Shown: positions 51,370 through 64,000 of the stretch, one piece after another | How positions within the stretch are numbered: position 1 is the stretch's first letter | How the letters are laid out: the number at the start of each line of letters is the position of its first letter | Assembly: GCA_033239005.1 (NCBI GenBank) | Contig: BSQZ01000001.1 | Coordinates: forward strand, 2,676,001 to 2,740,000 | DNA length: 64,000 nt | From: Lamellibrachia satsuma | Lineage: Eukaryota > Annelida > Polychaeta > Sabellida > Siboglinidae | Reading direction: 5' to 3' | Position numbers and translations under genes: made by a program | Notes under the pieces: model-generated | What the model saw: the letters and a program-made list of their open reading frames with translations, nothing else | What the model was told of the DNA's origin: nothing | Database searches by the model: none

Positions 51370-52000
51370 TTAACCGACAATTAGTCTTCAAGTATATACT
51401 GTACATTGTACATACAAGTCGATTATAACAAGTTATTGATGTACCCTATAAAACAACAGTGTATGCACACAACCAATCAAACCGGTAATCACCATAAAAC
51501 ATCAAAGGTGAGGGGCTACCTGCCACAGGCACTACTCCATAGAAAGAAGTGCCACCCCCACCCAAGGGTGCAATGTGCTACGACAAAATCGAAAAGGGCA
51601 AGCCAATGCAAAGGCGAGACAACAAACAGTTAGAACTCAAAAGTTAGATTGACACAATTGTTAAAAATTGCATATATCAAGATATTTCGGCAGTAAAATC
51701 ATACAGTGTCCACATATTTCCCCACATGTTCCAATAATCCCAATCACCGAGTAAGGCAAAGACAAAGTAGGCCACTGCCAGCGGCCAGCTGGTCCAACTT
51801 CCAAGCCTAGGCTAGGGCTAGACTAGTCTCGGCGACTGTGTCTACTAGCTTTATTGACTGAAGTCTTCGGTCGATAAATCAGACCTGGTTTGACACAACT
51901 CGTTGTCGCTACTAACTTCGTTTGTGTGACTGTGACCGCATGAATGGAATGACTTGAACCGATAAGTTAATGTCAGTTAAATCTAAAAAGTAAATAAAAG
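51370..52000. other. Non-coding stretch upstream of copy 2
   Basis: No coding or repeat signal recognised; it is the expected location of the 5' intron of the synthetase gene. Confidence 0.4.
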
Positions 52001-52143
<143 letters not shown>

Positions 52144-52149
52144 CAAACT

Positions 52150-52480
52150 GATGCGAACTAGTCCATCGTGTATCTGAAAAAAATAATGGTACAATGCCCT
52201 TGTCCAACTCTCTGAATGCCAGTCTCGGTGTGAGGTGAGCATGTGCAAGTAACACACTCAAGCGTCAGTCGAACGAGTACCTCGTATGCCTTTTTCCACA
52301 CTTGAGGTGGCGCCGGATTTAGTGTTCTCTTGATTAAGCCGAGTGTTTTTCTGGCTTGGTTATGCACATTGTTGATTTGTGGCTGCCACGTTAAATTCGT
52401 GTTGATGGCAGTATCCAGGTAGTCCAGGTTGTCAGTCAGTGGGATCTGTTGATGACTGGGATCGAAGTATAGATTGACGT
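52150..52480 (-). mobile_element. LINE fragment (second copy)
   Basis: Minus frame NQARKTLGLIKRTLNPAPPQ; equivalent of 33280-33700. Confidence 0.65.
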
Positions 52481-52629
52481 CAACATTTGACTGATCGGGG
52501 AGTTATCAAGTAATTGTACATTAATTAATATTATAAATTATCGTTGTCATAATGAACCGCTAAAGTAAAAACCTTTAATCTAATCTGAATGTGAAACAAT
52601 GTTCTCAACCCTCTTTAAAAAAGTAGAAA

Positions 52630-52900
52630 TTGGGAGCATATGCTTGACGCAGCTCGTACGCCGCAGTGGGGTGAGGTCAGAATGCCTGACTCTCAGTAGA
52701 GGGAAATTTGGTTCCAACCCTCTTGCTGCCGTTTCGAAACGTTGGCAATTTCGTTCACCCCAAATTCCTACAGTTCACTGAGCAGTATAACTGAGTACCT
52801 GACCTCAGACGGAGTTAGATATGTGAGCGAATAGTCTTCGCGCAGTAAGTGCAGCGTGGCTAAATGCTTCCCAGAGAAGTTGATCGGTGGGTGGGGCAAA
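52630..52900 (+). mobile_element. tRNA-derived SINE, diverged second copy
   Basis: The head matches 33850-33945; the B box has decayed to GGTTCCAACCC, and the tail is interrupted and shortened. Confidence 0.55.
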
Positions 52901-53771
52901 ATGTACCCCGGGTAAAGCGCACACCCTCTACTACCAATTTTGGCATGTTTTATTCGAAGTACGCAGCACGTGTTTTAAGTTGTACTAAGTAAATTTTATT
53001 GGCCATATTATTATAACAAATTGAATTGCTTGAAATGATCCAACACACAGCTTATGCACTTTATGTAATCCAAAATGTGAAATAGCTATATAAATGTCAT
53101 CGATATAATATTATTGTTATAATAATTTTTACGTCTGCCAAAGTCAATACATGCATTCACACTTAACCGATCGAGTATTCGCCTGTTATCGTCGCTTGAA
53201 ATTAGACGTTGCATTTCTAACCTTTGCAAAAGAATAATAGTTTAAGGATAATCAGATTTGGAGACAATTTCAGCTATTACAAATGACTTAAATGACCTGA
53301 TTTATTTCTTCCACATTTAGTAGCTAACATTGAAAATTAACTGATACAGTTCCTTATGAATATAAGTGCACTTATTTGATCTTAATTTTTGTTACACAAC
53401 CTTTCCAAAATTGCTTAATAACTTGGAATAATTCATTGACGCTTAAAGAACGTATGCAGCCAAAAACCTGTTATTAAGATACATCCAACTCCGTGTATGT
53501 ACCTTTAATGCAACAAAACACAACCATTGTATAGTCGAAGTGTTTAAGAGATCAAATTGATTTGAAATCATATGACCGTCTCTATTCTCTGAAGATAAAC
53601 GATTTTGTGATTGGGACATGTGTCGTTGCTCGCTTTATTCTCAGTGTTTTTGCGCGACATCTGTACAGGGTACGATTTTCTTTGAGCAGCCGTCGAACGA
53701 AGATAAACATCGAAAGGTAGTACCTTATTATCAAACTATTATACGACTCTAATAAAAGTAGTGAACACACT

Positions 53772-54125
53772 GTGCCTATATATGTAATGTTTACGTTTCC
53801 ACTACATTTGTGTACATCAACTGGAACTCACCAAAGCCACCCTGTTTCTCTCGCTGTGATGCTTCAGTCTTTTCCGCATAAAGTCCCAGATGGATACGTT
53901 ATCGGGTATGTTCACCGGGGACAACTTGCTCCTCATGGCTATGAAGACAGTTTACGTCACTATAGCTGCACTTGCAACTGTCAAACGTATAGTGATCTAA
54001 CAAAGTCATTCTCGACTGTTTCACTATACAGCTTGTTGACCGACGACGTCTTGACCGACGCCCACTTGATGGTATATGTCGAGGCTAAGACATACTTATG
54101 TTTCGACACATGCATACTAAAATAA
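53772..54125 (+). other. Open frame conserved with 35274-35525, unknown
   Basis: 117 codons without an ATG start in the same frame as 35274-35525, continuing to ...TYLCFDTCILK. Not recognised. Confidence 0.25.
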
Positions 54126-55610
54126 ATACTACTACTCTGAGCTGTCTTGCTGTGCCGTGTAATAGTTCAGTAATTTATCGGATTATGTTTAACTTTTAAC
54201 TCAAATGGAATATTGTTTTTGCCAGTCGAATAGTGTGGCCACCGGAGAAGTTAATTAGTCGTGCAATGGGGTGAAATGAATAGATATCAAGTTATACGGA
54301 GTTGGAAAGTAACCGAAGCTTGTCCGAAGGCATGTTGAGCCAAATTTTAATTAAGCAGATAATGATATACTCCCCCCTTTGCCTACGATATGTGGTCTCC
54401 TGTTTCAATCTTATAAAATTATAACAATGCCATGTCTGTGTGATAATATACCCAGATTCTACTTATTTATAAGTATTTAACGGCTAGCGGTGCTGCCCGT
54501 TCACAAATTTATGCCTAGCATAAGGATTTTCGTGTGTTATCCTAACTCATGTTACTAAAACTACCTGATTGGTCTAAATTATTTTACCGTGATACATCCA
54601 TCCAGATATCACAAGGCTGCCTCGCTATGAGAATTCATCTGACGTTTGAGTCATTTCGTAATATTGTTCTGAGTTACGTAATCTTCACAAAACGTCCGCA
54701 TAAGTTCGATCTTATGGAAAAACACTTCGTAAAATAGACAACAGCTTGTCTCGTCTTGTCTAACATACTTGCTGAGGAGTCAAACGTTTTTTTCTAAGCG
54801 GGCTTCTTCATTGACTGAGCAGCTGTCACTCGCTACTCTTTCTTTCTTGAAATGTTCTCTCTCTAAGATTGCATGTATTTCCTCTGGGAGTTAATTCCAG
54901 AGGCAGTCGACAGTCGGCAATCGTCAGACAGCAGTATGCAGTCTGCAGTCTGCAGTCTGCAGTAGGCAAGAATGCCTTTTTACGACCATCAGTGTTTGAG
55001 GATGGAAGTGTCACAGCAGCTGTGTGCTGAGATGTGTTAAAATGTTGTTGGTGTATTGTCTGGGATATCATTGATGAATATAATGAGATGGGGAAGTCCT
55101 AGATTATGTGCTTCGAACTAAGTTGGTTAGGGCTTGAGTAAAGTGTTGGGGTTATGTGATGCTGTGTATTGTGTCTGGTAGTGAGTTCAAATCTCTACAA
55201 ACATAAGAAGTGAAAAAGTATGTTCAAATGTCCTGGAATCAATCCAGTGACCTCCCCTAAATAATCCTGGTTGTCTTCTCGACCTACTGTTTGTCTGACA
55301 TTGTTTACGTGAGAGAACGTGGTTGTTATAGAATATCTCACTCCTCACATGGTTGTTCAAAATGACTATATATGGTAAATATGCATGGGCTACTTCTCTG
55401 CTAGCAGAATTCCTAACGCAGTTCAAACAAAGTTAGCAAATAGTGCGTTTTATTGCCCATATCCATAGATAAATAGAGGGGAGACTATCTGCGTCAATTA
55501 TGCACTGATGCGCAAGTTGGGCACTATCCGAGTGGCTGGATTAGAAAAGGGGACACTACTTCAATAAAACGTAATTTATTGCAAACAATTTACCATAATC
55601 GGTTTCATCT

Positions 55611-55620
55611 TGTGTGTGTG

Positions 55621-55668
<48 letters not shown>

Positions 55669-55690
55669 TGTGTGTGTGTGTGTGTACGTG
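55611..55690. repeat. (GT)n/(GTGC)n microsatellite
   Basis: About 80 bp; equivalent of 37407-37473. Confidence 0.95.
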
Positions 55691-56149
55691 TTTGTGTACG
55701 TGTGGGGATGCATGCGTGCATGAGTTCGCGCACGTTCACGGTTATATGTCGGCATATCGTATCAGTGCCTACCTTAACACGAAGATGCCAATACTGGTAA
55801 AAGCGACCACTGGCACCGCCGACGCAACAATGAAGTGCATCGCAAAATGACTCATTCTGGTTTGTAGTTTGTGAATTCATCTACATTTCCGGTGTGTTTA
55901 TATATGGAACAATGTGTATATTATACATTTATTTTATGGTTATACTATAGTCGTAGTGAATATTATACATTTATTTTATGGTTATCCTATATTTGTAATG
56001 ATAGCCACTATCTTTCGTAACAATGGTTATATAGCTTTTGTCTAGCCAGGCTATTCAGTAATCCTAGCAATGGGCATTATGGTAACACGCCGGTAATGTT
56101 TACTGAAGCGTATCATTGACTGGTAGACTATATATACGCTGGGGACTGT

Positions 56150-56335
56150 ACTAACAGGGGTCGGCCGATTGTAGTTCGCGAGGAGGCGGCTGCAATAGTT
56201 AACAGACGGTCGGTGATATGTTGCGAGAAGGCAACTATTCTGCAATAGTTAAGAGACGTTCGGTCGATTGTAGTTCGCGATGAGGCGGCTGCAATAGTTA
56301 AGAAACAGCCGGTGATTAGTTGCAACTATACTGCA
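56150..56335. repeat. Tandem repeat of about 50-70 bp, three units
   Basis: Units have GGTCGATTGTAGTTCGCGAGGAGGCGGCTGCAATAGTTAA in parts. Only about 1.5 units exist at the equivalent place 38275-38350. Confidence 0.75.
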
Positions 56336-57003
56336 ATTCGAGTTATACTCGCAGCGTAGCGAGGCGTTGGTTATTATTTATTTTCTTTGTTTTGGTAAAT
56401 ATGAAATTATATACGTATGTATTGTATACGATATACATTCAGTAATGGAATGTAAATTAAACACTTTAACTGGCTTTTATAGTCCAACGGTATTATTTAT
56501 TTACACGACCATTGCTCGACAGCGTCACAAGATATCTCCACAACATCTGCTTGTGAGCAATTTTTCTAATAGCCTCTTTTGACAGGTGTATCTTCCTGGA
56601 CATTTTCCCTTCTTTTCTTTTTCTAACACATTCCCACTTCTGTGGTTAAACTACTATAAACTACTCATGTTGTTAATGTTGAGTTATTGGTAACTATGTT
56701 ACACCAAATTGCTTCCTCATAATCTGCTTCACTTTTCAGTGTTATTTCATATGTTTTTTTTTCTTTAATACATAAAATTACCCCACCTCCCCTTCTCTCT
56801 CGCATATCCTTAATAAAAACATTGCATAGCCTGTCAGTGCTAACTCAGCATCAATTATATTGTATTTACCTATGATTCAGTGATACCTATTACGTGAAAG
56901 TCAATATCTGCTGGTATAATGTCTAACTCGCTTTTTATTTACTATGCTCCTGGCAATTAAGCATATACATAATGTATACATAATTTAAAATACATTATGT
57001 CAG

Positions 57004-57470
57004 TTAAGTTACTTTTCCGAAATAAATGGTGAACATTTCTTGGATGTGCGTTTGTACTCCTTTGAGTTTTCTATTGGATTGTTTGTTCCCACATGCACAT
57101 GAACAGCGCCTCCCGTGCCACCAACCTGCTACATCCTCTTTTTTTGCCCCAGGTAGGCATCTCTCATCTCCTGTGTCTACAACTGTATCAACTCTCCTAA
57201 TGATTGAATCCCTCATGAATACCCGGGCTTTCCTCGCCTTCCCTTGTGAAACTACATCTGCGAGGCTCCTTTCCTTCCGCGTTACTCGTTTACCATTCTC
57301 TTGCTGCACACTCTGCCTCCTTCTATCTGTCTTCTAGTGGTCGCCTTACTCTCTTACTGACATTTCTCTCCCTTTCTCTTCTATTATCAACCTCTACTGT
57401 CTTACCAAGTGGCAATCCCTCTCCATTCGAGCACTCTTTTGTTACTACTCGCGAGTTGTTTAAATAACTG
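57004..57470 (-). mobile_element. Non-LTR retrotransposon ORF fragment (third copy)
   Basis: The minus frame at 57309-57004 reads MQQENGKRVTRKERSLADVV and continues through CLPGAKKEDVAGWWHGRRCS. Confidence 0.6.
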
Positions 57471-58269
57471 GTACTAAATGGAACTAACCGAGTATTGATT
57501 AAAGAAATAGAAGATAAAAGTAAAGCTGACCCTAATTTTTTATCTCCTAATTCAATTCTGCCTGAAACACACCTCTTTGTTTTGGTCTAAAAGTAGAGCG
57601 CAAGTGGCAAGGAGACCCTTTACATGTCGAAAGTCCAATGTATTCAAGTACAAACAATGTGCACTAAGTACACACAATGTGCCCTAAGTACAAACAATAC
57701 ACACTAATACAAACAATGTGTACTAAGTACAAAGTCAATAATAATTGACTTCTAGCCGTATATTTTATAAGCGTAAAACATATTGGTTAAGCTATTTACT
57801 AGCCAAACAGACAAACAGACAAACAATCACTCAATCGTAGAATTTACATTTTCGAAATGCATAGCTTAACGTGTACTTAGTGCCATCTGCTACCTATCTA
57901 TGGTTTGATATAATGAAATGTCAGTACCAAATAATAAACGCAATCTCAACTATGTATATGTTCGTAAGCACATTAGATCGCTTTCCACACGCCGACATCG
58001 ATGTCGGTAGCTTGAAATAAGTTATTGTCGTATGAGGGTGTCCATCTAGCAGTTAATACGGTCGATATCAATCATCTGAATTCTGTACTGTCATATGTCA
58101 GCTCTACATTTAATTCCATTAAAATCATCAAGTTGGCTTGCGCTGCCGTAGGCCTAAGATATGATAACAAATACAATAATTCAAAATAGCTTTGTGGTTG
58201 TTCTCATAATACACGATTATCCAAGCTCCGGTGTGTGGCGCCACCGTTTGTCGCACTCACCACAGCTTG

Positions 58270-58790
58270 ACATTAGTAATAATAATAATAATAATAATTG
58301 ACTTCTATGGCGCCTATATCCTCAAGAACCTGAGCTCAGAGGCGCAACAAAACAGAATCAGTAAGCGTTATCGTAAACAAGGACGCGCAAAAGTCAGTAT
58401 CAGAACGAGGGACAACCGAACATTTATGGTGGGAATGCAATTTGGAATAGATATGTCTTGAGTTTTTTTCGGAAAATAGCAATAGTTTCGGATGTTTTTA
58501 AAGCGATAGGGAGTTCATTCCAGACCCTAGGCGCAGCGACAGAGAAAGCAGGTTTACCCAAGTTAAGTTTTGTTTTAGGTACAATAAGTTGTTGTGAAAC
58601 TGATGATCTTAGCTGCCTAGGGATATTTGAAAGATGCAGGAGACTAGCCAAGTAGAATGGTTGTTGTGTAGATAGAGCACGATATGCAAGATTGGACAGC
58701 TTAAAATTAATTCGATAAGAAACTGAAAGCCAGTGTAACTGTTTAAGTAGTGGTAGTGACGGTGAAAACCGAGGCGCCCTGAGAACCACT
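58270..58790 (-). mobile_element. CR1/Jockey-like LINE 3' end (copy 3 side)
   Basis: The minus ORF 58789-58424 is the longest version of this remnant: LPLLKQLHWLSVSYRINFKL, ASLLHLSNIPRQLRSS, AFSVAAPRVWNELP. The tail is a shorter (ATT)n at 58278-58298. Confidence 0.85.
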
Positions 58791-58847
58791 CATTCTGTCA
58801 CAATGGAACCGACATTAGAGTGTCGGTTCCATTGTCACAGAATGAGT
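58788..58847. repeat. Foldback repeat, 27-bp arms (copy 3)
   Basis: 58788-58814 pairs with 58821-58847 with one mismatch and a 6-nt loop (TTAGAG). It marks the 5' junction of the LINE insert. Confidence 0.85.
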
Positions 58848-59202
58848 TTATACGGTACATTTGGCTCAACTTTAAACATTGATTATGTTGACACAGCTGT
58901 CACACAGAAATGCTAAATGATAAAAAATAACTCTGTAATGTGGAATGTCGATAATGACGCTGATTGGCTGCAGGCGCTCCACGGTAACATGTACAGAAAA
59001 TGGAGTCGGTAACAGTCAAACCATGTCTCTGAGGCAAGACACTTCTCGGCGAATTCGCGTAGGCGAGCGAAAGTCGGATAAGCGATACCAGTCCGTGGAC
59101 GGCGCTACTGTTTGGCGCTATCACGGTACACCGACATTTTGGAACCGTAGGATGATTTCAGTAATGTTCACATTGTGGACACAATAATAACATTATACCA
59201 TG

Positions 59203-62200
59203 TTAGAGTTTTGATCTAGAATTTAGTTTTCGAAGAGCTTCATCTCTCAGAGGACGACGAAGGATTTTTCCACTTGGTGACCTCGGCACTTTCTCTATGA
59301 ATGTGACACCTCCACGCAGTTTGTTGTACGGAGCAACTTTATCTGCAAGTCGAACAGTTTTGTGTGCAAACCAGTTGGTTTCTAAACAAAACATTGCAAA
59401 CATTAAAGCCTCATTCGCTCAAAAAACGTAATTTAGCAAAGTGACAGTCGTTAGACTACTTACTCGTACGAATGATCATAAAACTAAATGCAAATAAATT
59501 AGGCTCAATCGACAATGTGGGTTTGTTCTAAAACTATCGTAATGACGGCACATTATTAATTGATGTATGTGAGGCTCCCACGAACACCTTTGTCTAACTC
59601 TTCATATAATCACCCTACAATTGAGACACAAAAGAAATCCCGCACAGACCCACCGTCCACGAATGTTTTGATGTCGGCTTCCGTCGCCGTCACGCCGGCT
59701 TTCAGGACGACGAAGGCAGCCGGGAGTTCACCTGCCCGCTCGTCCGGCAGCCCAATGACCCCAGCGTCCGCCACGGCCGGGTGAGTGAGCAGCAAGTTCT
59801 CGAGGTACGACGGAATCACCTGATAAACATTGTAATAGTGATTTACGTGACTTGAGTTAAACGCATAGGGCTAGTTGACCTATCACGTTCCTTCGGAAGG
59901 TTGCACCCCTACATATTATATTATATTTACAGCTGCTCTGCAGTCAACAACGGGAGCCCAGTGTCATATCTGATCTGATCACTCCACCTCTTCAATGTAT
60001 ACATCCTCTCTTCCGCTGTTCTTTGAAATATTGTTAACAATGTTCTATCTTGGCATACGAGAAACCTGCCCAAACCACGTGAGTCTTGTTTGTTTGATGA
60101 GGATCCATCTGTGATGGATTAAGAACTAAATGTGTCTTCTCAGATCTAGTCGTTTTACAGCCTGTCTGACCTGGTAACATGTACGATCACCCACAAGCAA
60201 CGCTAAAACCTAAAGAAACAGTGCATTATGTGTTCGCAGTGTCCACGCTTGTTGGAATAACAATTTTGTTCAATACATTAGGGCTTACCGACAAAGTCGG
60301 ACAGTGGTATTTAAATGATTGCAGATTGAGACGCGTAGTATCGCCTCTACCCCATCACTAGGGCACACGTGTTTCACCTGTTGCTCGCGCATACACTTAC
60401 TGTCGTGTGCAAATTGTGGCATTTCAAAATATGTATTCCGAAACGCGTTCGGATACATGGGATTTAAAAAAAATACATAAGTTAGCTACCAAAAATGACT
60501 TGTATCTTTCTAACATAAATGCTGTTTTGCAGAAATATATATTACTACGCTTATACGTACACACACCTACGAACGCATGCGCGCGCGAACGCTGGCACAC
60601 ACTACACAATAAATTGATGAACAATCTCAATGATGATTCTGTGATGCGCCGAGTGTTTAATTTCGTCATTGCTTAAATAGGTAAAACCAACCTTTCCAGT
60701 CGTGTAATAGCTCAGCGAAGGTAAGAGCTTATCGTGGGCAACATCGTGTGTAATCTGCTATCTGAATCATCAGAGTGTAGTAAATAAACCTCGAAATGGC
60801 AGTATCTGTATGTTTACGACCGCGCGTTAGTGTCAATGGTCTGTTCATTTCAAAGCTAATTTTCTCACCAACCTGAAACCCTTTGAACTTGATAAGTTGT
60901 TTGTATCTGTCGACGATGTAAAACCGGCCGTAATCGTCATAGTGCGCCATGTCTCCTGCAAATAGTTAACAAACAAGCGAGTTGGATGAATGGACTTGAG
61001 AAGCGAGGACTCGGGGGGGTCCTTGACTGTGATCCTTGCCAGCTTGAAGCAATGTTTAAGCAGTCTGAGGCGACGGACGTATGGTATTTTGTAATCCCTA
61101 AAAAAATTCTTAGTTTCAACACATTCCCTGGATTTTTGTAAATGAAACGAACAATACTTCATACAAAAAAGGAGAAAAAATTATTTACACATACTCATGC
61201 CAGTAACAAGTAAATCAAACATGTCAATCCTTTTAAATTCAGCAGGATTAATATATACGTGTTATATAAATATATCTTAATTTGCATCACCTCCATATCA
61301 ATGGAATGCCCCAACTTAGTCCTTCTTCTCATATATGTGAGTACCTATGCTTTCTAAGAATAAATGTGTGTTGTAAGACTTTCTCCATTTTAAAACGAAA
61401 TTAAATGAAAACAGTAAGTAAAACATTTATGACTAAAAACGTGATATTAAAGGACTGGAAATCTCATTAATGGGGTACAATTTGTCAACGTGGTTCTATT
61501 TAGACACCATGCCCTCCCCCCTAGAAAATATATGCACATACCCGTATGCATCCAACGATCGGCATCTATGCCCACTTCCGATGACACGTTAAAATAACCT
61601 TTCATCACCGACGGCCCACGAATTAGCAGTTCTCCGTCTTGGTGTGACCCCAATTCCTCGCCGGTTTGAGGGTTGACAATCTGTGAGGTGGCATCGAAGT
61701 TTGTGCTAATAAGATAGCATGGCTGTGTTTGCGGGAATGTTTGCGAACATCCTATACGAGGATACTAGGGAATTAAAACTGCATGTACACATTGCATGCC
61801 CGTGACGTTTATAAGTAAAAAATAAGTGTTGATATGAAAGCTTCAGAATAGTGTGGAATTGCAGCTTCAAAATCGTAGTCAAATGGTTGATTTGGAGAAA
61901 TATAACATAAGGAAAACGAGCTAATTATATTATAATTTTGTTATGTATATATCAATAGTTAAGCTTCGTTTAGAATACTGTATAGTGGCTTGGAGACCAT
62001 GTCGTAAGTTTTTAATATATTGAATGGAAAAACTTTGATAGAAACGCTTTTTCTCACTTAAGAATAGTAGAGCTAGAAAACATGACTTAACATTAGAGAA
62101 GGATCAGATTAACCTTGCACTCCGTGTTGCACGAGGGGAGGCCGACGGAGCCAACGCTTAAATCATCGTCCCACTCTGGCACAAAGGTCATCCCAGTTTC

Positions 62201-62866
62201 CGTCATGCCATAGGCTGAAGTCGGCAAATATAATATGTATACTCTTTCGACTTTATGTCAATTGTCCAGGGTTGCACGTGAGCTGCACACCAACTCTCAG
62301 TCACAAGTATCTAACTACATTCTGGATTCTTTTATATAAATGGTTACCACTGGGTGATTGGGAAAGTAATGTTTTGTTTTGTTTTTCCTATAGCTAGAAC
62401 AACACCACTTTCAAAAACCTGTGCTTTGTTGATTTCACTTGATCTTTTCTTTCAAAACGTAATCAAAACATAAAGTTGAAGAAAGAAGAATTCGAATGCA
62501 AAAAATACAAATGTTGTGAATGTGCGTGAGTGTGTGCGTGCGTGCGTACGTACGTGCGTGTGTAGCCACATTTATTATGAACTGTTCAAAAGGAAGGAGA
62601 TTATATGAAAACGAATGAGGAGCAGGAGATATGACAAAACTGAAAAAGAAGACGGAGATCTCCTTCCCAAAGCACGATACTTGGCAGTTACCTTGTTGCA
62701 CACGTTGGATGCCTGTGTTGTACTTGAGCCGCCGCTCCATGTCCGCCGGCAGTACGGCCGCCCCGCACAGGACGGTGTGAACGCTGGCGAAAGCTGCCCT
62801 GTCTCCTGCCGCAGCGGCCCGCATCATGTCGACGGCTATCGGCGGTACCACGACCAGCACGGTCGC
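59203..62866 (-). CDS. Acyl-CoA synthetase, copy 3, last six exons (gene continues past the window)
   Basis: Exons 62866-62692, 62214-62114, 61680-61542, 60955-60873, 59819-59654 and 59342-59203 correspond one to one, with identical lengths, to the last six exons of copies 1 and 2. Motifs: [59 protein letters not shown] end. All are open. Nearly identical to copy 2 (the C-terminal 69-codon pieces match almost residue for residue), indicating a recent duplication or gene conversion. The four upstream exons should lie beyond position 64000. Confidence 0.92.
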
Positions 62867-63273
62867 CTGGCGCCATTAAACGAACTTCACATTCGGAGAT
62901 ACATATATAATTTATTTACTTCCGGTTCCATGTCATACGAATGAAGTACCAGTGATTTTGGAAAAGGACACATTTGCAGCCTACGAAACTGGTGCTGTGC
63001 ACATGTTTTAAAGTCTAGTCGCTGGTTAGCGGCATACGCACGTGTGAGTTTGGCACAGCACAAATCGTAGAAATTCGAAAATCTTCCCGTGGAACAATTT
63101 TGCTCTCAAAGTGGTGATCAACTAGATACAGTGAATTAGTTGGTAGCCTATTTGTTAATTGCCATGTCACCGAGAATGCAAGTTTTCCATTTTTTTAATA
63201 GGCCAAAGTCACCCCAGTTTAAGGTACAGATCATTCCATAAATAACGAATCGGTTGTAGAAAAACAGTACACT

Positions 63274-63720
63274 TTGATTTCTCTCTTGTCACCGACCTGC
63301 TGTGATGTTTTTGTCAAATCCTACAATTTTATTTTCGAAAAAAATCAACATGAAATATACACCCAGTCAGCGGTTGGTCAAAATGACCGGATTCTGACTT
63401 CGCACATGAGGGATCCTTTCGTCGCTGACACGTGCGTATGTCGCAACCGTATGTCAGCACTGACACAACAATGCTTTTGTAGAGTCTTAAAAAAAATGCA
63501 TCCCTGGCGTACTCCGACGGTTGGTCGAAATGATCGTCCAATTTCTCATTCGTGTAACACTGCACTCTTTGGTGGTCCATATAGCGATCTGAGTAGAGTC
63601 ACTAGTCCTTCGTCAATGATATATCGTCGCATTAGTCGCCAGAGTCCTTTGTGCCACACACGATCAAATGCCTTTTTGAATAATTCAATTAGTGTTTTGT
63701 GTATTTGCAGGATTTTGTTT
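63274..63720 (-). mobile_element. LINE reverse-transcriptase fragment with internal deletion (copy 3)
   Basis: Flanks match 46130-46340 and 46790-47020, but about 450 bp of the RT are missing at about 63487. The end reads as SVLTYGCDIRTCQRRKD on the minus strand. Confidence 0.75.
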
Positions 63721-63779
63721 TTGTTTGTTTTTTATTGTTATGACGATGAAAAAGATCAGAAGTGTGTTAAATGTCCACA

Positions 63780-64000
63780 ATAAGCCTTTCCTGTCATAGA
63801 TAGGGGAATTATAATTCAAGTATTCATCATCATCTTCTTAAGACCGTCTATTCCCTATTGCGAGTGGCCGCTCAGATCCTCCTCCGCTACCATGTCCTGT
63901 CCATTGTGTCCTCCTCCACAATCTCTGCCCATGTCTCTCCTAACCAAGTCCCTCATTCTTAACCATTGCTGTCCCCGGCTGCTCCGCCGACAGCCTATAC
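63780..64000 (-). mobile_element. LINE C-terminal fragment (third copy), cut by window edge
   Basis: Matches the start of 47070-47290. Confidence 0.55.

Overview
The window is metazoan genomic DNA, most likely from a marine invertebrate. The evidence is intron-containing genes with GT/AG splice sites, many degraded LINE fragments, a tRNA-derived SINE and long (GT)n, (AT)n and (GTGC)n microsatellites. The species cannot be named from the sequence. Host genes, LINEs and SINEs fill 1-4943 and 21809-64000; one large virus-like transposon fills 4950-21802.

The transposon is a Maverick/Polinton (adintovirus-like) element of 16,853 bp. It has 201-bp terminal inverted repeats (TIRs) starting AG and ending CT, and a perfect 6-bp target duplication (AAGGCT at 4944-4949 and 21803-21808). 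It sits inside an exon of a relic acyl-CoA synthetase copy, and paralogous uninterrupted exons lie elsewhere in the window. The minus-strand genes form two blocks. The right block (19501 to about 16350) carries a NADAR-family gene, an RPA-like zinc-ribbon OB protein and two low-complexity proteins. The left block (15890 to about 5290) carries a zinc-finger-tipped protein-primed DNA polymerase B, a packaging ATPase, a conserved Maverick protein, two tiny membrane ORFs, a chromodomain integrase, a small membrane protein, penton, a basic core protein, the major capsid protein and an adenain-like protease. A small spliced plus-strand gene (20157-20911) sits near the right end.

The element is decaying. 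Polymerase, integrase, ATPase, penton, small membrane protein, NADAR and RPA-like genes all have stops, frameshifts, a deletion or an active-site substitution. Protease, major capsid protein, core protein and the 230-residue protein remain open. The TIRs still differ at only 3 of 201 positions.

The host part is a tandem array of an ANL-superfamily acyl-CoA synthetase gene (4-coumarate-CoA ligase/luciferase-like, C-terminal SKL peroxisome signal) on the minus strand. Copy 1 is at 24650-32751, copy 2 at 41937-51336 and copy 3 runs off the right edge from 59203; a one-exon relic is split by the transposon. The ten recognised exons have identical lengths in every copy, which supports the splice sites. 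The repeat unit is about 17.3 kb. Copies 2 and 3 with their flanks are nearly identical and copy 1 is more diverged. The first coding exon was not found for any copy.
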